This document shows, piece by piece, positions 52,771 through 64,000 of a stretch of DNA of 64,000 bases. The translations under genes and the position numbers were made by a program. The stretch comes from Astropecten irregularis. Lineage: Eukaryota; Echinodermata; Asteroidea; Paxillosida; Astropectinidae. Below the pieces are notes generated by a model. It saw only the letters and a program-made list of their open reading frames with translations, was not told where the DNA came from and made no database searches. Where the stretch lies: positions 23,498,001-23,562,000 of the forward strand of contig OZ020244.1 in the NCBI GenBank assembly GCA_963971285.1, given 5' to 3'. Every line of letters starts with the position of its first letter. Positions within the stretch are counted from its first letter, which is position 1.

Positions 52771-55700
52771 ATGGAAATGACCCGAGAAAATGGGATTGAC
52801 AAGAGCATGGGCCAAAGCAATCTTACAGATAATGGAACGATGACGGACCAAGAAGCCTTGCATCATCTGCCTATCGGTCTGTCTGGAGATGACAGCAGCA
52901 AATTAGGAGCATCAACCGAGGAGAGTGCCACCCGGGCAAAATCGGGCCCCGACGAAATGCACACAAGTAGCTCACAGACAGATGGCTCTTTTAAGCCGGC
53001 CGCAGAAAATCTGGAGTCCCACGAAAGCAGCAAGGATGTCGCTATCACATCCAGCACCGCTAGCATCTGGAAAGACGGGGAGTCCTGCATGAGCAGTGAG
53101 GAGCCCGTCTTGCAGCAGCTGATGCGCAAGATCAGCCACTTTGGCAACGGCAGCGACGGTCCCAAGACGGCCGCCAACTACACCAACTTTCCATCCGGCT
53201 TCCAGCAGAGAAACTACTATGCTCACAGCAAAAAACTTACAGATCTTGTTGACGGTAAGCCCTGAATGATTGATTGTTTTTGACTTTCTAGGCCTAAATC
53301 CTCCAAATCAAAAGGTGGGGTTCTTAACACGATTGGTATTTATTGAAAAGTGAACAAAGGAAAATTTTAAGAATTGGAGCAGGATTCAAACCTCCTGAAT
53401 ACCGTACAGGCGTTCAACCAACTGAGCTATTCATCCCTACATTGGTTGTGTTCCCAATAGTCAAGTATCTTTGTTCGTTTGGCAGTCAGAAGCCATGAAA
53501 CCACGCACACACCGCCGTATCCCAAGGATCATTTCACCGATACGTGCAGCAATCCTGCAAACTGAGAATGGTACATAGGGGATCACTCAAAGAGGATACA
53601 GCTTTTTGATCACATGTAATATAATCATCAAATAACCACAAGTTTCCTTTGTGGTTATTTGACGATTGATCTATTTACATACATACTAAGAGAAACTTCT
53701 GTCAGTTGGGGTGAGAGAGAGGCAGGGGATCAGTGGATTAAGAGCAGACAGTTTTGATGGATCCAAGGGCTTTTCACACAAAATCTCGGGGTTGGAACTG
53801 GATCGAGCCCCAAGATTTTGTTCAACCCTTTTCACACTTGAAAAGTTTCAACCCCGAGCCGACCCTGGTAGGACGGCCTAACCGGGTCGATATTAACTCT
53901 GGTAGGGACCAGCGTTGAAAATTTCAATTTCAAGCTATTACTCTCTAGTTTGAAACCAATAGAATAAGTACAGTAGTGCTAAAGGCTTATAACCGACCCG
54001 AATTTAATTATCCGGTTAACTGTTACTCAAAACTAAATAGGAAAAAAACAGGGACTAACATTTGGCTCATGCTCAACAACCCCAAAAATGCAGTAAACTA
54101 CATGTATAGAAATTCAGTCAGTTATTTTGTCCATTTTGCCATGTACACATATATAAATATGTAGAAACACGCTTTTCACATACTGGATCTACATGTAAAA
54201 GAAACACATGTTCTTGATCAAAATGCTTGATCTAAAAAATAACATCGTAAAAAGCATTCCAAAAGCGATGATCACATTGAAGGAGACACGTGTACATGTA
54301 GCATAAAACGCGAACGTTGTGCACGTCGCATGTGATTACATACATGTATAGGATAACTGTTAACCGGATTTTTTTTTGCAATCAGTAACCAGATATGAAT
54401 TTACCCGATTTTGCCTAGCACCAGTTAAATGTAAAAGGATCCTCCAGTCCAGTTAAAACCACAAGCTTCTATGGCTAGATCGGGCTTTACTCCCACACAC
54501 AATCAACCTTTTACGCTAAATTGGTTTAGTTGGAAATTCTGAAGAATCTTTCATGGAATCAGTCTTGTACTGTATCATGTGCACAGGCTCTATCAAATCA
54601 ACCTTTGCTCTAAGTAATTGCATGAATTTATTTTGATACTTGTAACATGTACACGCACCGTGGCATACGGAGCTGAGATCGCTATAATTTTTAGATAGGC
54701 CTACTTTTTGATATTTTTATTTTACAATGTACAGATACTGTTACATCCCAACTGTGGCCAATGCCCCAACTGTGTTCAGGCCATTCCCAACTGTGTCAGC
54801 ACAGTTGGGCATACCCAGCTTAAGTTGGGCACAAACGATGCAGGTGTGGGAAGGTCTTAAACAATTTTCCATCTTACCAATCCTCATTCAATTTTGAAAA
54901 TGAAAATTGCTGGCTTAAAACTCTGGGCGACTGACTTTATTTGGCTTGCATACAACAGGGATCATCTCACAATAATTTAAACAATTCCTCTTCAATCTCC
55001 ATATTTTGTTTTGCCAAACACAAACCCAAAATAGCAATATGCTTACATTACCCATTAAGTTTGCTCTCTATTCATATAAAAAACATACACATAGTGTTTG
55101 AGGGTTTAACTGATTTGCTACAGAGGTTTGAGTGTGTGTTTGTGCCCAACTAAAGTAGGGCATGCCCAACTGTGTCCGTCACAGTTGGGCATGCCCCACA
55201 AACAGAGTTGGTGTAACGGCACAGTTGGGACGTAACAATACTATGTATCCTCTTCAATTAAGGTTACATGCATTGAGTGTATTCCAATCAGTGACACCTT
55301 CAGAGAAGATTCCAATTACAGGCATTGATCCTCCTGAATAGGTTATTAGATTACATGTTCACGCGTCGTACAGCACATGACCTAATTTAGTGAGGAGATT
55401 GGTTTCGTGATAGAATGCATCATGGCCGGGTAGCCCAAGGTTTTCAGCATTTACCGTATCTCACTAACGTCCATCTCGTGACAGTGCGATTGATTGTGGT
55501 TTGCATCATGTTGCTGTACTGGGCCATGACAAGATTTTTCATCCAGCCCGGTAATCCAGTGAATTGCCAGGGACAATAGGGCTCCGCGCTTGAGCTATTT
55601 ATAGATTATATCGACAGCTATTACCATTACCTGGATGTTCGGACAAAATACAAAACATGTATATCACAACGTTTACGTAAGTTAATTGGGCAACGTGCGA

Positions 55701-58700
55701 CTTGTTTGTCCGAACATCTGAATGTGACGTCACGAGTGCAGAGCCCTATTATTGGACCATGTACACCTTCATCACCCCCGTTGTTTTACCTAGGTAGACT
55801 CTTTTTATACAAAATTCAATAACTCCGCAAAAATGCACACTTTCAGCTCTATGTGTGGTCTCGCTGGAAACCCTTCTGTCTAAATTCTCTCTAAAACCTA
55901 CATGTATAAGGTACAACATGTAGGCATGCAGGGCAGTTTTGCACTAATGGATAAGAGTTTACAGGATTGAATATACAATGTACATGTACAGTGTAGCCTA
56001 CATGCTGAGCAAGTGTATAGCCCATAAATGTTATTCTCCTAAATGCTACCGACTTCAACTAATCATCAAATAACCACAAGGGAAATACTGTAGGACTAAA
56101 AATGACTAAATTTTTAAGTCATTGACTAAATTTTTAAGTCATTGAAAGGTGAACAAAGAAAAATTTACTGGAGCAGGATTCGACCCGGCGACCTCCTGAA
56201 TACCGTACAGGCGCTATACCAACTGAGCTATCCAGCCCTGTGTTGATGGTGTCCTAAATAGTCAATTATCTTTGTTTGTTTGACAGTCAGAAGCCATGAA
56301 ACCATACACACACCGCCATTTCCCAGGGATCATGTTATCGATACTGGCAGCAATGCTGCATCCCGAGAACAGTTCACGGGGATCACTCAAAGGGCCATTC
56401 TTTGGAAATTGAAACTTTTTTGAAAAAAATAAAATTTATGATTTTAACTTTTTGTTGTTTGTTTATAAGAAAGCAATGCCTGAAGTTACTTGAGCCACTT
56501 TTTTTTTTTTATTTACCAAAAGACATCCATAATTTGCATAAATTAGCATAAACTTGATTTTTGTGTTTAAAATGTGATTTTTATCCCTAGATTTACCGTC
56601 AGATTTTTTTAGCATGCACTATTGTTATTAACATTTAGCTGTTTTCAAGAGTGTCTCTAACCTGCATGTTTTAATTCAAAATCAAACATACAACATTTTT
56701 ATGTGAGAAATAGTTGGTAATTAAAGACGAAATTAACGACTTTTCATGTCACACACGTAACTGAAATATGGATAAAGTTTGTACTACCATTTAAGCACTG
56801 TTTCAATAATGTTCAAACTTTGTGTCAAAAGCTAGTTTTATCAGGCCTTCCTGTATGCAAAACATAAGGCACACTAATTTTACAAACTATTAATTAATGA
56901 CCTTAATTAGTGTGTCACACACGTAACTGGCTGGTTACGTGTGTGACATTTCATGGTTACGTGTGTGACACCTCCATAAACAATGCACACAATATGTGTG
57001 CAAGTGTACATGTCATGCAATGTATCCATGTGTATACATGTACACTGTACAAGCCATGTGTCAATCATGAGCTACAAAGCATGATTAACCATAATATTAA
57101 TAATTATGCCTATAGCTTTTGTCCAATGATATTTCAGAGGAATAACTGTGTGAACAGCATGTCCAATGCACAGTAATGGTACATGCAATGTAGTATTGTA
57201 CAATGTAGGCATACATTACAAATAATTATATTATTCAGTAGGCCCTATAGAACTTTGTCACAGATATTTTGGCTGACCACTGATGTGTAAATAGCTGCAT
57301 CTTGAACTTCATGTACCTGTATCTTCTCCAGAAAATTTTGGAATTAGGCAGGCTAAGCCCATTAGGGGTTAGTCCTGAAGTGCTGAAAAATTGTGTCCCA
57401 ACGACGATTTTTGTCAATGGGACTAACCCCATTTGGGAGTAGTCTCGAAGCAAACCCCTCATATGACCCTACCCTAATTTCAGCAATGGCAGGAGTGGGG
57501 GTCAGATGGGGGGTGGGGAGGGTTAACAGCATGTAGAGTGACTCTAGAGTCCATGCCAAACTTTTCCATATTGCATATTTTAGGATGGTTCATTAATTAA
57601 TAATACGGTAAATGAACCTATGGGTTTTTTGTGTTTTTTTAGGGGGGGGGAGCAAGTTACAGTGTATCTCAACACACCATTCTTTATGTGTGTGTGATTT
57701 TACCATACACTGTTGAATTGTAAAACTGACAAAAAGCAAGAAAACTGTATTTAATACAACTAGCAAGGACAATCCCATCTGCCATGTGTCTGCGATGTTA
57801 ACTTTTGCAGCTTACGGTTCTAATTCTTTCAGTGTTTATCTCTAGCCTTGCATGTATGGAATTTGTCATATCGGCCATATACATCTCCATGCAAACTTTC
57901 TGGAAAATGCATGATTATATGACCTTGTAATTCACCTGGGTTGCTGCAATGAATTTATTTGGTACTTATCTCAAAATTAAAATTTTGCAGAATATAGTTC
58001 GCTACAAATAAAACTTACTATCATGTATGCATGCATAGCTACATACTGTGCATGGACAAAATATGCGTACATGCTAATTACTGTGCATTTTTTTTATTAT
58101 AATAACTGAAAGTAATAGAATGTTGATCAATGTGTTCCAAACAAAAATGTTAACTTGATTCACAACATTTGTTCCATTTGTATCAATTAATTAACACAAA
58201 ATTCATTTTTGACACAGTGGTAAGTGCTAAATTGTTGATTTACTTGAACGCCACAATGCAATAAAGCACTGGGCGTCACACACGTAACCGACCAATGTCA
58301 CACACGTAACCCAACCTAATCACAGAAAATGATTAATTAAAAGGTTCAGGTGTGCTTGACTTTTAAATTGATAGTGTTTTTATATTGACTGAGAGTGTAA
58401 GTCCTGCCACAAGAAGTATGATCCTTTCAGCAATTTTAAACTCACAGAGTTTTTAGAAAGAAACTTTTGGTACAAAAAACTGATTTTGTCTGACGTCACA
58501 CACGTAACCGACCTTTATATGACCTCTGACCCAAAGTTTAGAATTAGAAAAAAATAATAAAATCATTTTTCAAACTGGGGTCAATAACTAAACACTCTTT
58601 ACATGCCAAAACATAAACAGAGGCAATTTCAGAGACATGAGAAAGATATCTATCATAGAATTTCCCATTTTTTTGTCACACACGTAACCGAGAATGGCCC

Positions 58701-59503
58701 AAAGAGGATACAGCTTTTTGATTAATGTTAATATCCTGCATCGTGATTATGGTATTATCCTTATATGAATGATTCTGGGATTTTTGTTAGTGTATCTATA
58801 GAATAATCCAGTCAGTTTTCTTTTAGTTATTTGATGATTGCATTGATTAAAAAGCTCCTCTTTGAGTGATCCCCCATGTACTGTTTCTCAGGTTGCAGCA
58901 TCGATAATGTTCTTCATTTCTCAAATGTTCCTTGGGATATAGGGGTATTTGGAGTGAATTCATGGCTTCTGACTGCCAAACTGACAGAGATGCATTAGGG
59001 AGTTTAGGGACACCATTAACAATAGGGCTGGATACCTCAGTTGGTAGAGCAACCGGTACGGTGTTCCGGTTGGTCACTGGTTTGAATTCTGCTCCAGTCA
59101 ATTTTTCTTTGTTCAAGTTTTTGTATCAGTCGTTTTCTCCAGCAATTAGGAGGAAGATTTAGCTTTAGAAATTTGTGTGCAGGAGGCTCACGCGTGCCAC
59201 CTGATAGGCCTTGTGCGTTTACTTAGGGACATCACCAACATACATGTACATTGTACCTGTAAGGCTGGATAGCTCAGTTGGTAAAGAGCACCGACCGTAA
59301 GGTATTCCATTCCGGAGGTCGCTTGTTCGAACCCCACTGCAGTCAATTTGTCTTTGCTCACTTACAAGTTAAAAATGACAATTTCTTCTTTTTTTGTGTT
59401 ATTATTTTTTTTACAGTAACATACAATCCTCGTACCAGGCAGTTTATTTTCCTTGATACACGAGGCATCACAACATGGGACAAGGATGGCATTGAGCATA
59501 CCG
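52771..59503 (+). CDS. Unidentified gene, first two coding exons (continues past window)
   Basis: Exon 1 is 52771-53254, ending GACG|GTAAGC in phase 1. Exon 2 is 59417-59503, from TTTTTTTTACAG to CCG|GTAAGT, also phase 1. The join is in frame. A TGA immediately precedes the ATG, fixing the start. Exon 1 codes about 161 hydrophilic residues rich in Ser, Glu, Asp and Asn, probably disordered, then EEPVLQQLMRKISHFGN and HSKKLTDLVD. Exon 2 codes VTYNPRTRQFIFLDTRGITT-W-DKDGIEHTG. Its hydrophobic-turn-hydrophobic-turn-Trp pattern looks like one WD40-type propeller blade. I infer, without certainty, a large beta-propeller protein whose remaining exons lie to the right. No named homologue is claimed. 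Confidence 0.65.
53335..53660 (-). mobile_element. tRNA-derived composite SINE (copy 4)
   Basis: The minus strand holds GGGATGAATAGCTCAGTTGGTTG (box A) and GGAGGTTTGAATCCTGCTCC (degraded box B). Toward its 5' end are GGCTTCTGACTGCC, TGCAGGATTGCTGCACGTATCGG and GATCCCCTATGTACC. It is inside the gene's long intron. Confidence 0.75.
54735..55243. mobile_element. Inverted-repeat element, ends GTTACRTCCCAACTGTG
   Basis: ACTGTTACATCCCAACTGTGG at the left mirrors GGCACAGTTGGGACGTAACAATACT at the right. Both ends carry several inverted copies of CCCAACTGTGT/ACACAGTTGGG. Interior has no credible gene. Confidence 0.8.
55567..55752. mobile_element. MITE with ends AATAGGGCTC, containing a CRE
   Basis: CAATAGGGCTCCGCGCTTGAG at the left and CGAGTGCAGAGCCCTATT at the right are inverted repeats. 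GGATGTTCGGACAAA and TTTGTCCGAACATC form an inner inverted repeat. TGACGTCA at 55725-55732 is inside. Related to 21966-22384. Confidence 0.75.
56080..58790 (-). mobile_element. tRNA-derived composite SINE (copy 5), split by a 2.3-kb insertion
   Basis: The tRNA-like half is at 56130-56396, ending GGGGATCACTCAAAG. The missing continuation CAAAGAGGATACAGCTTTTTGATTA resumes at 58699. In the intact copies (for example 53580-53620) these are contiguous as GATCACTCAAAGAGGATACAGC. Confidence 0.8.
56390..58698. mobile_element. 2.3-kb element with ends GGCCATTCT and a repeated GTCACACACGTAAC motif
   Basis: Left end GGCCATTCTTTGG and right end GAGAATGGCC are inverted; CAAAG flanks both sides. GTCACACACGTAAC or its complement occurs eight times (near 56749, 56913, 56934, 56956, 58276, 58303, 58496 and 58676). 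No transposase was seen; ORFs are short. It looks like a non-autonomous DNA transposon with subterminal binding motifs. Confidence 0.75.
58800..59118 (+). mobile_element. tRNA-derived composite SINE (copy 6)
   Basis: AGTTATTTGATGATTG, AAAAAGCTCCTCTTTGAGTGATCCCCC, TTCATGGCTTCTGACTGCC, then GGGCTGGATACCTCAGTTGGTAGAGC and GGTTTGAATTCTGCTCCAGTCAATTTTTCTTTG. Confidence 0.75.
59255..59360 (+). mobile_element. tRNA-like SINE fragment next to an exon (copy 7)
   Basis: GGCTGGATAGCTCAGTTGGTAAAGAGC and GCTTGTTCGAACCCCACTGCAGTCAATTTGTCTTTG. It ends about 56 bases before exon 59417-59503, so it may supply the branch-point region. Confidence 0.7.
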
Positions 59504-59707
59504 GTAAGTAAGAAGTTAATTACCAGATTGACAGAAATTACAGGATCTGTGGTCGATTTCACGAAGCCCTACGATTGATCGTATCTTGAGTTATGAAGGA
59601 TAACCCATTAATCCTTCTTAGGGCTGCAATGCTTTCTAAGTCCTACGATTGACAGTAAGTTGCGATGAGTTTGGAGAAATTGACCCCTGGAATGTCGAAG
59701 AGGCAGT

Positions 59708-60245
59708 GCTGGCAAATGCCTTGGTGCCCCTGGTCATTGCATTGGTGCCCCTGGTCATTTGCCTCAGTATCCCTAGTTATTGCCTTGGTGCCCCTGGTCA
59801 TTGCCTTGATGACCTTGGTCATTGCCTCATTGCCTGTGTTCATTGCCTCGATGCCTGTGGTCATTGCTCTGCTCCTGGTCATTGCCTTGGTGCCCCTGGT
59901 AGTTTCTTTTATGCTCCTGGCCAAGTGCTTTGATGCCATATCCTGGGGCCGATTCCACTAATTACAACTGTATGCTTTGCGATCATCGCTAAAGCCCAAA
60001 TCCATTACCAACTGGAAAATTGATATTCAAAGTAGCGATCGATTTTTATGTTTAGCAATGCCCCTGGTTATTGCCTTGGTGGCCCTTGCTGTTGCCTGGT
60101 TGCCCTTGGTTCTTACACTGGCAACCCCGTTTATTGCCCTGGTGCACCTGGTCATTGCCTTAAAATTGATGCCCCTGGTTATTGCCTTGATGCCCCTGGT
60201 TATTGCCTTGGTGCCCCTGGTTATTGCCTTTGTACCCTTTGTTGT
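59708..60245. repeat. 21-bp minisatellite, interrupted by a foldback MITE
   Basis: The unit is like TTGGTGCCCCTGGTCATTGCC, at 59708-59926 and again at 60057-60245. The unit length is a multiple of three and lacks stops, so long ORFs occur on both strands (repeating LVIALVP or TRGTKAI). These are artefacts. The interruption at 59944-60056 is the third 'GGGGCCGATTT' copy. Confidence 0.9.
59944..60056. mobile_element. Foldback MITE, 'GGGGCCGATTT' family (copy 3, truncated)
   Basis: GGGGCCGATTCCACTAATT, GCGATCATCGCTAAAGCCCAAATCCATTACC then AGTAGCGATCGATTTTTATGTTTAGCA. The right arm is short compared with copies 1 and 2. Sits inside the 21-bp minisatellite. Confidence 0.75.
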
Positions 60246-60377
60246 ATCCTTTGTGCTCTCAGCTTGCAATAGAAGCAGCAGCAGAGGTTGCTTTTGGTCA
60301 CTGACTTGGTCCCCTCTTAGAATGTTGAATGTTCCATGGAACTTTTCTAGTTACTCTCATACACTGTCATACAACTT

Positions 60378-60734
60378 AGAGGTAAATAATACTTGATTGG
60401 TAAAGGTCACAGAACATCACTCACACTTTGTCTGATCCAGCATAATAAAGCCTGTGAAAATTTGAGCTGAATCGGACTTCTGAGTCATGAGCACAGGTAA
60501 TAGTGAAACCCGAACTCAATTTTTCTTTAAAAATTTACGGAATTGTTTTGATCAAACCAGATTTTCGGTCTTTATTTGACCAATTTCTGGATATGTACAC
60601 ATGTATGTATCCCATTTCAGGCGAAGATACCTTCCTGCAGCACCATCTATATACCCTGAAAGTTATAGGTAAATCATGTAAATCAGTGAACAATTCTGTT
60701 TGGGTATGTTACCAATCCGGTACTGTACCTTTAA
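60378..60734 (+). mobile_element. Family-B MITE-like repeat (copy 7)
   Basis: TAATACTTGATTGGTAAAGGTCACAGAACATCACTCACACTTTGTCTGATC at the left and GTTACCAATCCGGTACTGTACCTTTAA at the right. Confidence 0.8.
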
Positions 60735-61729
60735 ACCAAGGGCCCCTTTAAGAGCCTTACATGTAGCTTCCACACAAGGCAATATTTTACAGCAAGTTTG
60801 AGACAATCTTCAGTAGCAAAGCAAATATAATCAAATTTATGTACGGTATACAGAATTTCGGAAATGGAAAAATGCAAAGTGTCTTTTTTTGATTAAATTG
60901 TCTGAAACTGAAAGTGATATTGCTTGAAAATTGCTTAAAAATTGTTATTGGGCATTTCCATGGGTTTGGGACATTTGTATTACTTACACACGTGTAAGTT
61001 ACATGTGTACATGTACCTCCCTTTTGCACATTTGAATGTTTTTCAAGGAACCGTACTTGCAGATTCCAAGAAAATATTTTTTAAATTGGAGTCTTTCCAG
61101 AAGGATTTATCAAGGAATAGGTCGAAGTCACTTACTGGTACAACTGTAATTGGTAACTTACGTTAACTGTGGAATTGCCCTATTTGGCCTTGATAACGGA
61201 ACACAGTTGAAACCTATTTACTGGATGGTATTGGGAATTCAGTCTGCATGATCAGATTCTGTTACCGGTATTAGATATTAAATTTTCAATTTTGAAATTT
61301 CCCAGTGGAATGGCGGATTATTTGTGAGCGATGCACAGAGTACATGACACAATGCATTAATGTCCTTATAATGCACTTCATCAAGGCTTTTACCGTTCAA
61401 TTAGGAACATCATAACGAGAGTCAGTCAGCAGGGTCATTACAAAAGGGCTGAGTATTGAATGATCAAATTGTAATTTGATATAAAGTGATTGGTTTAATT
61501 TATAATCTTCCCATAGGCATAATGTTTGTGCAATCCAATCAAGATGCTGAGGATTTTGAAATGTTATATATTCATACAGCACTGCACAACGTATGACAGG
61601 GCATGTTCCACACATAATGTGCACTTTAAATGGTTTTAAGCATAAGTTTAGATTTTCAGTGAGTAGATGGGTTGTGTTGGACAGATCTAAATGTACACGT
61701 ATGTAAATGTGAAAATGTGCGTATCAACT

Positions 61730-62065
61730 GGGCCCAATTTCATGGAATCCGTTAAGGCCTATTTTTGTGCTTACAGACACTAGGCAGTACTGCATTACGT
61801 GTGAAATCAATTTCATGGAATCCAGAAGCAAGACTTTTGGTGCTTAATAATCGGTTAGCAAAGAATTTCAAGGTTTGCCTTTTTTTTTTTTTCTGCTATG
61901 TACATGTATATGTAGCGCGCTGTCATGTGTCTTCTGCAGAAGGTCATTGCTTAGCGTAGCGAGAAAGATAACTTTCTTGTGAGATACGCTAACTTCACCC
62001 GTAAGCAAAAAGACTGCTATTGTTAGCAAATAATTTTTGCTTACGGTTCAAGCAAAATTGGGCCC
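61730..62065. mobile_element. Foldback element, 'GGGCCCAATTTCATGGAATC' family (copy 2)
   Basis: GGGCCCAATTTCATGGAATCCGTTAAGGCC at the left; TTTTTGCTTACGGTTCAAGCAAAATTGGGCCC at the right. Matches 10054-10329. Confidence 0.75.
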
Positions 62066-62905
62066 TGGTGGTTTGATATTGCTGTCCGCATTGTAGGCCC
62101 TCTTTGATTGAAATGTCAGTTAAGGCTGTGAGGCTGTTTTTGCTGGTTCTACACATGTATGTTGTGTCTCCATTTTAAATTACCCAGTAATAGGTATATC
62201 AATGTGGAGGCTTAAATAGAATTATGATTTAAAAAGTACAGAAAGCAGATTGTCAGCGCCAATGAAGTACCACGACCTACATGTATCGTGCCTGTAGATA
62301 TTTTCAGCTTTTGGAATGCCGAGACGGGCAATTACCAGAAGCTGGAGAGTGCTACATGTATTAAACTAAGCCACGATCTGACAAAGTGCCATGCCAGGAA
62401 TCGTCGTAGTAGAGAACTTTTCCATACATTGCTTCTAAGTGCATCCTTCAGTGGGTCCATAGTGTGTAATTGGATGATCTGAACATTGTACTTTTGTTGT
62501 ATATTTATTGAAGATGGCCAGAGCGTAGAGAGGACTATATGTAGAGTACACTGGTTGGAATTTTGAGGGAAATTTTGAGTGAATTACCGTGGAGGCCTTT
62601 TCAGATCCTCATTGTAAACTTACCTTAATTCCAGTGAGAGCACTGGTATTCACATGCTGTCATCGCAAATCAAGTTGTCTCACATTGCTCACTCCACCAT
62701 GCAAAGCCTAAAATCTTCCTTATTGTGAATTTGGTTTCATTTTGAGTAAGTTTATTATTTCATTATTAGATTAAATTAAGGCACTGCATTGAGAGTATAG
62801 TACAAGTTTGTATTTCCCAGTAACATGACTGCACACACTGTATGCATATTTTAAGGTTGTCCTGAAGGTTGCAGAGCTCTCTAAACCATGAAAGCTTCCA
62901 ATTTT

Positions 62906-63101
62906 CTCTCAGAGTGACACAATTGTTAGAAGTGACGTTTTTTATCAAAGGTCTAGGCCTTGCAAATCCTGTACCTTGCCTTTAAGGCTTATACGTGTAC
63001 TTCCTCTCCACCATTCCCATTTGACCAAAGAAAGAACTAAACAGGGCCTAGACCTTTAGTAAATAACATCACTTCTAACAATTGTGTCACTCTGATGAGA
63101 G
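62906..63101. mobile_element. Foldback element with about 55-bp arms
   Basis: CTCTCAGAGTGACACAATTGTTAGAAGTGACGT...AAGGTCTAGGCC at the left mirrors GGGCCTAGACCTTTAG...CACTTCTAACAATTGTGTCACTCTGATGAGAG at the right. Spacer about 80 bp. Confidence 0.8.
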
Positions 63102-63261
63102 CCTCCCAAAAAAATTATTGAGTTTGAGACAGAAAATGGACTCCACAGTTCGTAAACAGTGGAAACAGTCACCATGGGAAATCTTGGTTCAACAGATTCA
63201 GAAGATTTACTTCCTTTTAAAACGATCGTTCGTCCGAACGATTTTTTTTGCATTTCGAAAG

Positions 63262-63416
63262 CATGCTGTAACCATTAAGTATTTGGAGGGGGGCAAGATT
63301 ATTTCCGCCGTATTTCTGCTATTCAGATAAATAAAGCGAAAAAGGTACATGAAACAACATCTGTAAGGAAGTTTAAGACCTTCACTCCTGACGCACATCT
63401 TTGCAAATCCTTTATG
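63262..63416. repeat. Dispersed repeat shared with 38091-38235
   Basis: GGGGGGCAAGATTATTTCCGCCGTATTTCTGCTAT, AAAGGTACATGAAACAACATCT and GAAGTTTAAGACCTTCACTCC recur. Both copies are followed by ACGCACATCTTTG.AAATCC. Confidence 0.6.
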
Positions 63417-64000
63417 TTTTCTTAATTCATGGTGCATCAAGCCTGCCTTCAAAGAAGTGCAATCAAACCGAGGCTTGGATTAAAAATTGTCTGGTACCCA
63501 TTTTCTTTTCAAAATTGGTGTTATAAATCTTTTCCGAAGGGTATGCTTATTACTAGGAAGGTGACAAAATGGATGCGCCATGAATTTAAGGCCTATACGT
63601 ATGCATTGTGAACTGAAATTGCTTAAGTCATGTAATTTCTAAGCAACCCAATTAACTGCCCAAAATCAGGGATTTAATGTGATCTTATGGCACAAAGGTA
63701 TCAACTTGATTCAATGACTTAGTCCAAAATCTCGTCACATTTTTTGACAAGCATTTTAAATAAAACTTGATGTGACTTGAATCTTGACAAATTACTAAAA
63801 TATAATATGACTTTGGACAAAAGTCACTTGTTATGACCATTGATGTCAAGACTCAACCGAAGCTGACATGTCAACATTCTCAACTCTCTCTGAAAATACA
63901 AGAAGCCGAAACTATCCTGAAAGTTTGAGGCTGTTCATTCAAGAAGACACAACATCCATTTCATTTCGTTTCACTGAGTTTGCATTCTTAATATCGTGTG

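Larger units (their letters stand above)
59504..64000. other. Presumed intron of the 52771 gene running to the window edge
   Basis: After exon 59417-59503 no further exon with matching phase 1 and convincing sequence was found. Repeats are listed separately. TAG|ATATTTTCAGCTTTTGGAATGC near 62296 is acceptor-like, but its ORF is not convincing. Confidence 0.5.

Noticed and set aside
59649..60396. Long ORFs of 90-140 aa on both strands
   Set aside because: They come from a stop-free 21-bp tandem repeat and read the same heptapeptide over and over.
62288..62482. Possible third exon of the 52771 gene (FSFWNAETGNYQ)
   Set aside because: There is an acceptor-like site, but no matching phase-1 donor or convincing continuation was found.

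Overview
This window is eukaryotic nuclear DNA from an invertebrate animal. Genes are split by many short phase-consistent GT-AG introns, intergenic space is large and AT-rich, and most non-coding sequence is dispersed repeats. Short inverted-repeat (MITE-like) elements and tRNA-derived SINEs are especially dense, and ACATGTA-type words are common. A marine deuterostome, most likely an echinoderm, fits best. That is an inference from overall texture and from a lone intronless rhodopsin-class receptor; no species marker is visible.

Layout. (1) 281-8768 (+) holds the last ten coding exons of a thioredoxin reductase ending Gly-Cys-Sec-Gly. The Sec codon is UGA 8760-8762 and a type II SECIS-like fold lies in the 3' UTR near 9264-9315. 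The 5' exons, with the N-terminal FAD motif and redox CxxxxC, lie left of the window. The intron after exon 1261-1376 starts with an 862-bp minisatellite whose 20-bp unit is itself a 5' splice site. (2) 14560-26172 (-) is a complete 13-exon gene, convergent with the first. Its 716-aa product has an N-terminal ubiquitin-like domain, four predicted membrane helices, a block of armadillo repeats and a Ser-rich tail. I know no named gene with this order of domains. (3) 30723-31196 (+) is an intronless fatty-acid-binding-protein family gene. (4) 33934-34974 (+) is an intronless class A GPCR. (5) 52771-59503 (+) is the start of a gene running off the right edge: a Ser/acidic-rich first coding exon, a 6.2-kb intron and a short exon resembling a beta-propeller blade.

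The rest is repeat-rich. At least twelve copies of one TTAA-flanked palindromic MITE family and seven of a related family are scattered throughout, in introns and between genes. There are tRNA-like SINEs, hAT-type MITEs (one with a clean 8-bp target duplication, nested in another MITE), three non-LTR retrotransposon remnants, several long foldback elements, tandem blocks, and a 2.3-kb element built around a 14-bp motif that has split a SINE-type element. No rRNA, functional tRNA or CRISPR array was found. The five genes show no common pathway; they are ordinary neighbours on a chromosome.
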